Shown piece by piece: positions 56,749 through 64,000 of a DNA stretch of 64,000 nucleotides. Numbering within the stretch: position 1 is the stretch's first letter; each line of letters opens with the position of its first letter. The notes beneath the pieces were generated by a model. The model was not told the origin of the DNA and searched no databases. It worked only from the letters and a program-made list of their open reading frames with translations. Origin of the DNA: Pseudomonadota bacterium (GTDB lineage Bacteria > Pseudomonadota > Alphaproteobacteria > Acetobacterales > Acetobacteraceae). Position numbers and translations under genes: made by a program. The stretch is taken from the NCBI GenBank assembly GCA_021801255.1, contig JAJYYH010000036.1:1-64000 (forward strand), in the 5' to 3' direction.

Positions 56749-59088
56749 TTATCCTACGCTGCTTGAATGGTCATGCGCTTGTTCGAACAAGGCGCCACAG
56801 CGGCGACGTCCGACTGGCGGCCCGCTCATAATCATGCGCACCTCTTCGACAAAAGCGTCTGGATCACAATCTCGCTTCACGCGTTCAAGCGCGGCCTGGC
56901 GGAGGCGTTGCCAGACCGTCTCGCTCTGATAAAGCCGCGCGCAGGCCTCGGCAAGGGCTGATGGCGTCGCGCCCACCAGAATCTCGGCATCATGTGTCCA
57001 GCCGAGCTGTTCGGCCAGCAAGGGGGTGGTGACCACCGGCACCCCTTTTGCCGCAGCTTCATGCACTTTGTGGGGAATACCCGCAGCGTAGCGGGTGGGC
57101 GCAACGAAGACCCGGGCGCACTCATAAAGCGCAGATAAATCGTCGATGCGCTGTAGCACGCGAATGCGTGGGTCGGAAAGAGCGAGGACGCGCGGCGCAG
57201 TACACCGGCCCGCGACCAAGAGTCCATAACGGTCTCCGATCAGATTGTCCAAAAGTGGCATAACCGTCCTGGCGAACCACACAATAGAATCTGCGTTCGG
57301 AGATAGGTCGGAGTCGAGCGCGCCGACGAATAGAAAATCGCGGCGCTCACCAAATCCCGACACTGTCGGCTCGACGCGAAGCGCGTGGCCAAGCACACGC
57401 ACATCAGCGCATCCTGCTTTCCGAAAGGCCCTGGCATCGGATTGCGAAACGGCGATTACCGTCTGCGCCGTACGGGCCAAATCCATTTCCGTGCGCAGCA
57501 TCGCCTCGCGCCGCGAGCGCGAGAGCGGCCGGCCGACAATTTCGCGGCGCCGCCATTCCCGCGGCGCAAAAATTGCCTCGGCGTCGTAGATGATGCGGGT
57601 CACAATTTTGTTTGGTGCGCTGGCGAGAAAATCTCGCATGTTGTGCGGTCGGCTTATCATAATGGAATCGTAGTAATTCTGTCGTTCGGCCAAAAATGGT
57701 CGCAAACCATTTTGGCCTAGGCCAAGCATGAATTCGATGCCGCGCGGAAACGCCGTATGGATCGCCGCGTTGTTGTCATGCGGAAACAGCACCGGATAGA
57801 ATGTGACGAACCAACCATCGGCAGCCAGTGTGCGCAGAATCTCCGCGGCGCGCGGATAACCTGCGCCAAGCGAAGGATAAGGGACGCGGTCATCGATCAC
57901 GAGCACGCGCCGATCAGCCCCGCGGGCGCGCGCCACGAGCGGTGACGCATCGGCGGGCCAGTGGCCGGACTGCAGCGCTTCGCGATGGCGGGTAACAAAG
58001 AGTTCTTGATGCGCGCGCTGCAATTCCAAGGCTGCCTCGAGTTTCACGGCGCTCCCAAACTCGTAATGGTCGACGACCGCATTCGGCTCATAAATGACGC
58101 GATAACCCGCAGCACGCAGCCGCATGCAAAAATCCGTCTCCTCGTAATAAGCCGGAGCAAAGACCGGATCAAAACCGTCGAGCTCCGCAAAAACCGAATG
58201 GCGTACCAGCAAAAAAGCCCCCGAGCAGTAATCCACCTCACGCTGAAACTGAAATTCGGGCGCTGCCGGGTCCGCGCCACGGCCATAACCGAGACAGGAG
58301 CCATCACGCCAAATGATGCTGCCCGCTTCCTGAAGCCGACCATCGGGTAGAATGATCGGCCCGCCGACCGCACCATTGCTCGGATCGGAGCAAAGCGTAT
58401 CAAATGCTGCGCGCAGCGAGCCTAGCCGCAGACAGGCGTCATTGTTCAGCAAAAGCAGCGTCTTGCCGCGGGCAAGAGCGGCTCCTTGATTGACCGCCGC
58501 AAGAAAATGCCGATTTTCCGCATTGCGCACGATCCGGGCACCATCCAACCGCTCCAAAAGTGCGGTGGTCTCGTCGGTCGAGGCATTGTCGATGATGATC
58601 ACTTCCGTAGCCAAATCGACCGTATCGGCAATCGACTGCAAACAGGCGAATGTGAGCGGCGCCTGATTGAACAACACCAATAAAATTGACACATCCGGCG
58701 CCGTCGATGCTGGAAGTGCCAAGCGCTCGTCAGTATCGAGGAACGCCGCCAACTCCGCCGCGGCGCCGACCCGCAGGGCCGCCTTTGCCGTTGCCGTTGT
58801 CGGCGCCTCAACCGGCGCAAAGTTTTTGGCGCGACGCCGGTTCAAAAAACGGAAATAGCCTGAACGCTTGAGCCAGTTGACCACGCGGCGCGCGGGCCCG
58901 CTCCAACGCCAGACGGTGGACTGGTAGATCGCTTGTAATTCCGCCTCAAGCTGGGCCGATTTCTGCTCAAGCATCCGCTCGTTTTCCCGCGCCGTGCGCA
59001 GCGCGCGCCGCAGCGATGCCACTTCGTCGGCTTCGCGGATCCGACCATCCCAGGAGGGTGGTGTCGAACGGGACAATTCATCGGACAT
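56749..59088 (-). CDS. Glycosyltransferase with coiled coil, GT2 and GT4-like domains
   Basis: A 779-aa protein. N-terminal coiled coil (RRALRTARENERMLEQKSAQLE) and a SxVWRWSGPARR segment common in polysaccharide glycosyltransferases; GT2 domain from DVSILLVLFNQAPLTFACL, with IIDNASTDET and LLNNDACLRLGSL; GT4/GT-B domain from LVIDDRVPYPSLGAGYPRA through VAPTRYAAGIPHKVHEAAAKGVPVVTT. Probable surface polysaccharide synthesis. Its upstream region carries hairpin repeat copy D in inverted orientation. Confidence 0.9.
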   Translation of the reverse strand: MSDELSRSTPPSWDGRIREADEVASLRRALRTARENERMLEQKSAQLEAELQAIYQSTVWRWSGPARRVVNWLKRSGYFRFLNRRRAKNFAPVEAPTTATAKAALRVGAAAELAAFLDTDERLALPASTAPDVSILLVLFNQAPLTFACLQSIADTVDLATEVIIIDNASTDETTALLERLDGARIVRNAENRHFLAAVNQGAALARGKTLLLLNNDACLRLGSLRAAFDTLCSDPSNGAVGGPIILPDGRLQEAGSIIWRDGSCLGYGRGADPAAPEFQFQREVDYCSGAFLLVRHSVFAELDGFDPVFAPAYYEETDFCMRLRAAGYRVIYEPNAVVDHYEFGSAVKLEAALELQRAHQELFVTRHREALQSGHWPADASPLVARARGADRRVLVIDDRVPYPSLGAGYPRAAEILRTLAADGWFVTFYPVLFPHDNNAAIHTAFPRGIEFMLGLGQNGLRPFLAERQNYYDSIMISRPHNMRDFLASAPNKIVTRIIYDAEAIFAPREWRRREIVGRPLSRSRREAMLRTEMDLARTAQTVIAVSQSDARAFRKAGCADVRVLGHALRVEPTVSGFGERRDFLFVGALDSDLSPNADSIVWFARTVMPLLDNLIGDRYGLLVAGRCTAPRVLALSDPRIRVLQRIDDLSALYECARVFVAPTRYAAGIPHKVHEAAAKGVPVVTTPLLAEQLGWTHDAEILVGATPSALAEACARLYQSETVWQRLRQAALERVKRDCDPDAFVEEVRMIMSGPPVGRRRCGALFEQAHDHSSSVG

Positions 59089-59603
59089 GTTCCGGGCCTG
59101 ACCAAACTTGAGAGCGCGTTCAATAATCTGGAGATAAAATTCCGTTTGAGATGCCGCGGCGAGAGAGTTCAGAACGCGGACGCGCTCAGAACGTGAAAAT
59201 CAATCGAACTTGAAAATAATGCCCTCTCGAGATAGTGGTTTCCTCCGTCGATTCCCGGGTAATAGGGCATTCTTTCAAACTCTCAGCCGGTACGTTAAAA
59301 TCAGGAGAGATTTCTCCTCGCGAAAGGAAGACAGCCGACAATTTTGCTGTGCGGCTCAGCGGCCATGCCGGACTCAAAGGCCGAAGATTTTTTGCCAATA
59401 TGCCGCAACCGCAAAACCAAACAGGGGCCTCATCATTCGGCAAAAACCAGCGACCATTCGGTAATCCCTAAAGAGGAAGCGCAAAACTGTCAACAAGAAT
59501 GTGATAGCCGGCCTGCCTGCCGACTTTCTCTTCCTCTCCGAACCTGTTACTTCGAGCCTCGGCACAAAGCCCGTCTCAACGACGCCGAACCAAAGGTAAT
59601 ACT
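59089..59603. other. 515-bp gap between divergent glycosyltransferase genes
   Basis: Holds hairpin repeat copy D (59186-59285). To its right (59286-59603) the sequence is AT-richer than the genes, with a possible long-range stem agaggaag/cttcctct (about 59470 and 59530). I find no gene; several small open frames here lack ribosome-binding sites or homology I recognise. Promoters for both flanking genes should lie here. Confidence 0.6.
59186..59285 (-). repeat. Dispersed hairpin repeat element, copy D (inverted)
   Basis: Read on the minus strand it starts tgagagtttgaaagaatg, has arms tttgaaagaatgccct and agggcattattttcaa, loop gaatcgacggagg, and right block cgattgattttcacgttctg. It aligns end to end with copies A-C. 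Unlike those, no gene ends at its first TGA. Confidence 0.85.
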
Positions 59604-62177
59604 ATGGATAGTGCCCCCGCCCCGCCCTCCTCCGAGCCCACGCCCTCCGCCGAAGACCCTATCCGCGCACGCGATCTCGCGGTCATCGGCCAGCTCGCGG
59701 GGCGGGTAGCCGCGCTGGAAGCCGAACTCATCGCCGCGCGCGCCGCTCGCAAGGACGCCGAAACGCAGGCTGCGGCACTGCGCGCCGATCTCGCGCCACT
59801 CTACGCCTTGGCGGCGCAGGCGCGCCAGATTGAGGCGGTACAGGAAGCCTACGGCACAGCCTTACAGCGTGCCGAACGCCGTGGGCTGCGTGCCCGGCTC
59901 GGGCAGTCGCGGCACAACCGGCGCCTCATCGCCGTGATCGCCGCCAGCCCGCTTTTCAATCGCGCCTGGTACCTGACGGAATACCCTGACGTCGCCGCAC
60001 GCGGCGTTGAGCCGGCGCGGCACTACCTTGAGGAAGGCGCCTTCGTAGGGCGAGATCCTGGACCACATTTCTCGACCGCCTACTACCTGCGCCAAAATCT
60101 TGACGTGGTCGTCAGCGGGCTCAATCCGCTGGTGCACTATGAACTCTACGGCCGGGCTGAAAGCCGACCGACCGAACCACCGCCCGAGTATCGGGCAGCG
60201 CTGCCAGACGCAGCGCCCCCCAACTTTCCCGACGCGGCCGCGCCCCGCGGCGTGCCGCGCATCCTGATCGTCTCGGGCGAGGCCGATACGCCCGGCCATA
60301 CCTACCGCGTCCTCCGCTTCGCCGCCGCCGCCCGCGCGCACGGCGCCGCGGTCACGCCGCATGTCCCGGAGGAGGCGGAAAATCTTGTCGCTCTCGTCCG
60401 CCTCGCCGATCTCCTCGTCCTCTGGCGGGTGGAATGGAACGAGCCGCTCGCCCGGCTGATCGAGGCGGCGCGCGGGCGCGGCGTGCCGATCCTGTTCGAT
60501 ATCGACGATCTGATGTTCGACCCCGACCTCGCCGACCCCAAGATCATCGATGCCCTCCGCTCGGGCGATCTCGATGTCGAGGCCGTGCGCGGCCACTATG
60601 AGCGGGTGCAAAAAATCCTGTGCGCCGCCGATTTCGCCGCCGCACCGACGCCGTTCCTCGCCGGGCAAATCCAGCGCTGGGCGATCCCGGCCTTCGTGCT
60701 GCCCAACGGCTTCGATGACGACAACTGGGCGATTGCGCGCCAGGCGGCGCGAGCACGCGCGCTCGCGCCCGGCGACGGGCTGATCCGGCTCGGCTACGCC
60801 TCGGGCAGCCGCACCCATCAGCGCGATTTCGCGCAAATCGCCGGCGCCGTCGGGCGTATCCTCGCCGAGCGCCCGCAGTGCCGCCTCGTGCTGTTCCGCC
60901 GCTTCCCCTGGCCGACCCTCGATATCGAGGAGTTTTCCGCGCTCGCCGGCCTCGAGGACCAGATCGAGTGGCGCGACATGGTGCCGGTCGCCCAGCTGCC
61001 CGGCGAACTCGCCCGGTTCGATGTCAACCTGGCACCGCTCGAACTCGACAACCCGTTTTGCGCCGCCAAAAGCGAGCTGAAATTTTTCGAGGCCGCACTC
61101 GCCGGGGTGCCCAGCGTCTGCACGCCGACCGATACCTTCCGCCGCGCCGTGCGCGATGGCGAGACCGGGTTTCTCGCCGCCTCCGAAGAAGGCTGGTATC
61201 GCGCCCTCACCCGCCTGATCGACGACGCGGCGCTGCGCCGGCGCATGGCGCGCGCCGCCTATCTCGACTGTCTCTGGACCTATGGCCCGGAGCGGCGGAT
61301 CGAGCTGGTCGGCAGCATGCTCACCCAGATGCTCCACCGTGGCCGGAGCGCGGCGCGCGCCTTCGCGCTCGACCGCGCGCTCAGCGAATGCCGCCCGCGC
61401 CGCCTCCCCGAGATCCCCGAGAGCGAGACCGTCTTCGCGCATGACGCCATGGCTCAGGCCTTGGTGACAGTGGTGGTGCCGCTCTACAACTACGCCCACC
61501 ATGTCATCGAGACGCTGGAGTCGATCAAGGCGCAGACGCTCGAGGCGCTCGACCTCGTCATCGTCGATGACCGCTCGACCGATGACGGGCTCAAGCTGGC
61601 CGAAGCCTGGCTCGCGGCAAACCGCACCCGCTTCGGCCGCGCCCTGCTGCTCCGCAACCAGCGCAATAGCGGTCTCGGCCCGACCCGCAACGCGGGCTTC
61701 GCGGCCGCCGAAACCCGATTTGTCATGCCCTTCGATGCCGACAATATCCTGCTCGCGCCCTGCATCGCGCGCTGCCTCGCGGCGCTCGAGGACAGTGGCG
61801 CGGCGTTCGCCTATCCCTCGCTGCAAACCTTCGGCGCGGAGGAGAAGGTTTTCAGCGATCTCCCCTATGATCCGATCCGCCTGCGGCCGGGCAATTATAT
61901 CGACGCGACGGCGCTGATCCGGCTTGCCGCCTGGGCCGCGGTCGGCGGCTATGGCGATTTCCGCACCGGCTGGGAAGACTACGATTTCTGGTGCCGCATG
62001 GCCGAAAACGGCCTCTTTGGCGTGCATGTCGATGCCGTGCTGGCGCGCTATCGCGTGCATGCCAGCTCGATGCTGCGTACCGTCACCGATCTCGCCGAGA
62101 ACCGCCGCGCCCTCATCGCCCGCCTGCGCGCGCTGCACCCCTGGGTGCTCGAGGGACGGGATGGGCCGGAAAAATAA
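59604..62177 (+). CDS. Glycosyltransferase with GT4-like and GT2 domains
   Basis: An 857-aa protein. N-terminal coiled coil (VAALEAELIAARAARKDAE); a two-unit FNRAWYLTEYPDVAARG / STAYYLRQNLDVVVSG repeat region seen before many polysaccharide glycosyltransferases; GT-B domain (ILIVSGEADTPGHTYRVLRF, FDIDDLMFDPDLAD, CAAKSELKFFEAALAGVPSV); C-terminal GT2 domain (LVTVVVPLYNYAHHVIETLESI, IVDDRSTDDGLKLA, MPFDADNILLAPCI, GWEDYDFWCRMAENG). Its end overlaps the convergent gene by 65 bp. GC-rich, unlike the two preceding minus-strand glycosyltransferases. Confidence 0.9.
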   Translation: MDSAPAPPSSEPTPSAEDPIRARDLAVIGQLAGRVAALEAELIAARAARKDAETQAAALRADLAPLYALAAQARQIEAVQEAYGTALQRAERRGLRARLGQSRHNRRLIAVIAASPLFNRAWYLTEYPDVAARGVEPARHYLEEGAFVGRDPGPHFSTAYYLRQNLDVVVSGLNPLVHYELYGRAESRPTEPPPEYRAALPDAAPPNFPDAAAPRGVPRILIVSGEADTPGHTYRVLRFAAAARAHGAAVTPHVPEEAENLVALVRLADLLVLWRVEWNEPLARLIEAARGRGVPILFDIDDLMFDPDLADPKIIDALRSGDLDVEAVRGHYERVQKILCAADFAAAPTPFLAGQIQRWAIPAFVLPNGFDDDNWAIARQAARARALAPGDGLIRLGYASGSRTHQRDFAQIAGAVGRILAERPQCRLVLFRRFPWPTLDIEEFSALAGLEDQIEWRDMVPVAQLPGELARFDVNLAPLELDNPFCAAKSELKFFEAALAGVPSVCTPTDTFRRAVRDGETGFLAASEEGWYRALTRLIDDAALRRRMARAAYLDCLWTYGPERRIELVGSMLTQMLHRGRSAARAFALDRALSECRPRRLPEIPESETVFAHDAMAQALVTVVVPLYNYAHHVIETLESIKAQTLEALDLVIVDDRSTDDGLKLAEAWLAANRTRFGRALLLRNQRNSGLGPTRNAGFAAAETRFVMPFDADNILLAPCIARCLAALEDSGAAFAYPSLQTFGAEEKVFSDLPYDPIRLRPGNYIDATALIRLAAWAAVGGYGDFRTGWEDYDFWCRMAENGLFGVHVDAVLARYRVHASSMLRTVTDLAENRRALIARLRALHPWVLEGRDGPEK

Positions 62178-64000
62178 AGACCGGGGGTCTTGCCCCTCGC
62201 CTTAGCCCTTTTCCCCCCCCGAGGGCTTCGGCGATGTCGCGCAGCACCGCCTCCTGGCGGGCGCGCAGGATTTTTCCCCCGCCAAGCCGGCGCGCCGCAA
62301 GACGGTGGAGGGCACGGATCTCGGCGAGATGGCGCCGGCGTGGGGTGCCGGCGGTGACGCTCGCGTCGTGGCGGCGATGGCGGTTGAGCGCGGCGGCGAC
62401 ATAGGCGACGCTGCCGCCCGCGGCCCCGGCGAGCGCCTCGAGATAGAGCCGCCAGTCGCCGGCGAGGCGATAATCGGCAAGATCATCAGCCCGCGCCAGC
62501 GCGCCCAGGAGCGCGGTGCGCCGCCAGACGACGGCGGACGCATTGAGAATGAGATTGCGCTCGGCGAGAAAGCGTCGCGCGAAACCATCCGCGGTGAACA
62601 CGTCATCGGCGGCCAGCGCGCCCGGCCCGGCGCTCGCCGCGTAATAGGCGCGATAATCGGGCCACAGCACGCGGTCCGCGGCGTCGATCGCGGCACTGTC
62701 GGTGAATCCGAGGATCGCATCGGGGGCCGCGGCCAGGGAAGCCGCGAGGCGCTCCAGAAAACGCGGCTCGGCGCTGTCATCGGCCTCGGCGATCCAGAGG
62801 AAGTCGCCACGCGCCAGTTCGGCGGCGCGGCGCCACTGCGCGAACACCGAGCCGGAATTTTCCCCGGCACGGACAATCCGCAGATCGCGCTGCCACGCCG
62901 CCGCCGTCGCCTCGGCGATGGCGATGCTGTCATCGCGCGAGGCGTCATCGAGCAGGATGACCTCGCGGACCGGATAGGTCTGGCTGAAAATCGCGGCGAG
63001 CCGGGCGGGCAGGAAGCGGCCATAGTCGTAGTTCGGCACCACCACCGAGATGCCAAGAAGCTCGGGACAAGCGAGCTGGAGCAGCGCGTCGGCGTAGTCG
63101 CCAAACGGGCTCGCCTTCGCCGCGGCGGCGGCGCGGCGAAGGCGCTCCGCCCGGCTCGGAATCGCGCGGGTGCAGGCCACCAAGGCGCGCGCCATGGCAT
63201 CGGCATCGGCGAAGGGCACCACCTCGCCGGCAGCCCTCGCGGTAATGAACTCCGCCGCCCCGCCGCTGCCGGCAAAGGCGATAATCGGCAGGCCGGCGGC
63301 GGCGGCCTCCAGCATCACCGAGGGGTAGGGGTCTTCGCGTGAGGGCAGCAGCAGCGCGTCGGCGGCCGAGAGCCATTCCGTGACGTTATCGCAAAACCCG
63401 GGAAAATGCGCCGTGCGGCTGGCCTCGGCGGCGGCGATCTCGGGGTCGAGATAGGTCGCGATCTGGCGGTCGATGCGGCCGAGCCAGGCGAGATGGACAT
63501 GCCGCCCACGCCGGCGCAACGCCCGCCAGACCTGGAGGAACAGATCGAACCCCTTGCGCAGATCGCCATAGCCGACCCCAACCGCCAGCACCGCCTCGGG
63601 CCCAAGCCCAAGCCCGCGCCGCAACCGCCGCCGCGCTTCGGGGGAAAAGCGGATATCCTGGTAGAGACCCTGAGGCAGGATGCGCGCCCGCTCAGGCGGC
63701 AGAGGCGCCAGCGTGGCAAAGCGATCACGCACGAAGGCCGCGGGAAACACCACCTGGTGCGTAACGCGCACCGCCGCCCTGGCCGCCTCCTGAAGCTGCT
63801 TCTCGCGGATCAGTTGCGGCAGTTCGTGGATCAAGAGGATCGGCGTGATGCCCTGGCGCACCAGTTCGGGGCAATGCGCGGCGGCGGCGGCGGTGTTGAC
63901 GATCGCCCGGCGCACGCCCTTGCCGTGATAGAGCCCGCGCAGCGCCGTGGCGAAGCTCGCTTCGTCGCGGGTAATGAGGGTCGGCGCCACCTTGCCGTAT
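62113..64000 (-). CDS. Glycosyltransferase with GT4 and GT2 domains, 5' end outside window
   Basis: At least 629 codons; the frame stays open to the window edge (YGK precedes the first GTG at 63990), so the N-terminus is missing. GT4/GT-B part: GVGYGDLRKGFDLFLQVWRAL, FPGFCDNVTEWLSAADALLLPSREDPYPSVMLEAAAAGLPII. GT2 part: GISVVVPNYDYGRFLPARLAAIFSQTYPV, LLDDASRDDSI, FLWIAEADDSAEPRFLERL. The same domain order as the 59604 gene, so they may be paralogues. Convergent overlap of 65 bp at the 3' end. Confidence 0.9.
   Translation of the reverse strand, partial: YGKVAPTLITRDEASFATALRGLYHGKGVRRAIVNTAAAAAHCPELVRQGITPILLIHELPQLIREKQLQEAARAAVRVTHQVVFPAAFVRDRFATLAPLPPERARILPQGLYQDIRFSPEARRRLRRGLGLGPEAVLAVGVGYGDLRKGFDLFLQVWRALRRRGRHVHLAWLGRIDRQIATYLDPEIAAAEASRTAHFPGFCDNVTEWLSAADALLLPSREDPYPSVMLEAAAAGLPIIAFAGSGGAAEFITARAAGEVVPFADADAMARALVACTRAIPSRAERLRRAAAAAKASPFGDYADALLQLACPELLGISVVVPNYDYGRFLPARLAAIFSQTYPVREVILLDDASRDDSIAIAEATAAAWQRDLRIVRAGENSGSVFAQWRRAAELARGDFLWIAEADDSAEPRFLERLAASLAAAPDAILGFTDSAAIDAADRVLWPDYRAYYAASAGPGALAADDVFTADGFARRFLAERNLILNASAVVWRRTALLGALARADDLADYRLAGDWRLYLEALAGAAGGSVAYVAAALNRHRRHDASVTAGTPRRRHLAEIRALHRLAARRLGGGKILRARQEAVLRDIAEALGGGKGLRRGARPPVFIFPAHPVPRAPRGAARAGGR

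Noticed and set aside
59186-59471. Small open frames on both strands around repeat copy D
   Set aside because: No ribosome-binding sites or known motifs, and they run through the repeat itself.

Overview
The window is high-GC, densely packed alphaproteobacterial chromosome. Isolated flbT, meso-DAP-type MurE, TadE/TadG pseudopilins, the zapA-6S RNA-fthC layout, an fba(class I)-thiE pair and two Hint_2-domain surface proteins point to Rhodospirillales, most likely Acetobacteraceae. The genus cannot be named from sequence alone.

Layout. 1-406: decayed 3' end of a defence-type gene (STM4504/CBY_0614, AbiJ-N/DUF7014 type). 0.6-3.7 kb: an SDR oxidoreductase and three overlapping TadG/TadE-like pseudopilin genes. 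4.0-17.3 kb: the translation/envelope operon rpsB-tsf-pyrH-frr-uppS-cdsA-dxr-rseP-bamA-ompH-lpxD-fabZ-lpxA, ending abruptly after lpxA without lpxI/lpxB. 17.4-20.7 kb (minus strand): a Gly/Trp/His-rich lipoprotein with a secreted partner, thiE, class I fructose-bisphosphate aldolase and an unknown protein. 20.7-23.4 kb: small coiled-coil protein, zapA, 6S RNA, fthC, a YmdB-type phosphoesterase and an L,D-transpeptidase. 23.3-29.5 kb (minus): a 1832-aa repeat/Hint protein and an unknown Cys-motif protein. 29.6-50.1 kb: tRNA-Thr(GGT), a four-box MraZ operator, and a complete dcw cluster (mraZ-rsmH-ftsL-ftsI-murE-murF-mraY-murD-ftsW-murG-murC-murB-ddl-ftsQ-ftsA-ftsZ-lpxC). 50.2-54.6 kb: orphan flbT (minus), a second Hint protein, an SDR (minus) and a TauE/SafE permease. 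54.7-64.0 kb: four large multidomain glycosyltransferases, the last cut by the window edge; two of them (54.7-59.1 kb) are visibly AT-richer than their surroundings.

How the genes work together. Most of the window builds and divides the envelope: isoprenoid and lipid carriers (dxr, uppS, cdsA), outer-membrane protein assembly (bamA, ompH, rseP), lipid A (lpxD, fabZ, lpxA, lpxC), peptidoglycan precursors (mur, mraY, ddl), and septation (fts, zapA). The accessory genes are also surface-directed: pseudopilins, Hint proteins, glycosyltransferases.

The least expected signal is a family of about 100-105 bp hairpin elements, present four times (4806, 17290, 52808, and inverted at 59186). They share arms around AAAGAATGCCCT and its complement, and a right-hand block near CGATTGATTT. 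In three copies the first TGA of the element is also the stop codon of the preceding gene. I do not recognise the family. Other items are two Hint proteins sharing end modules, one of which seems to have lost its C-terminal domain and runs 187 bp antisense into an L,D-transpeptidase gene, and a series of short in-frame tandem repeats in otherwise essential genes (lpxC, ftsZ, rsmH, thiE).
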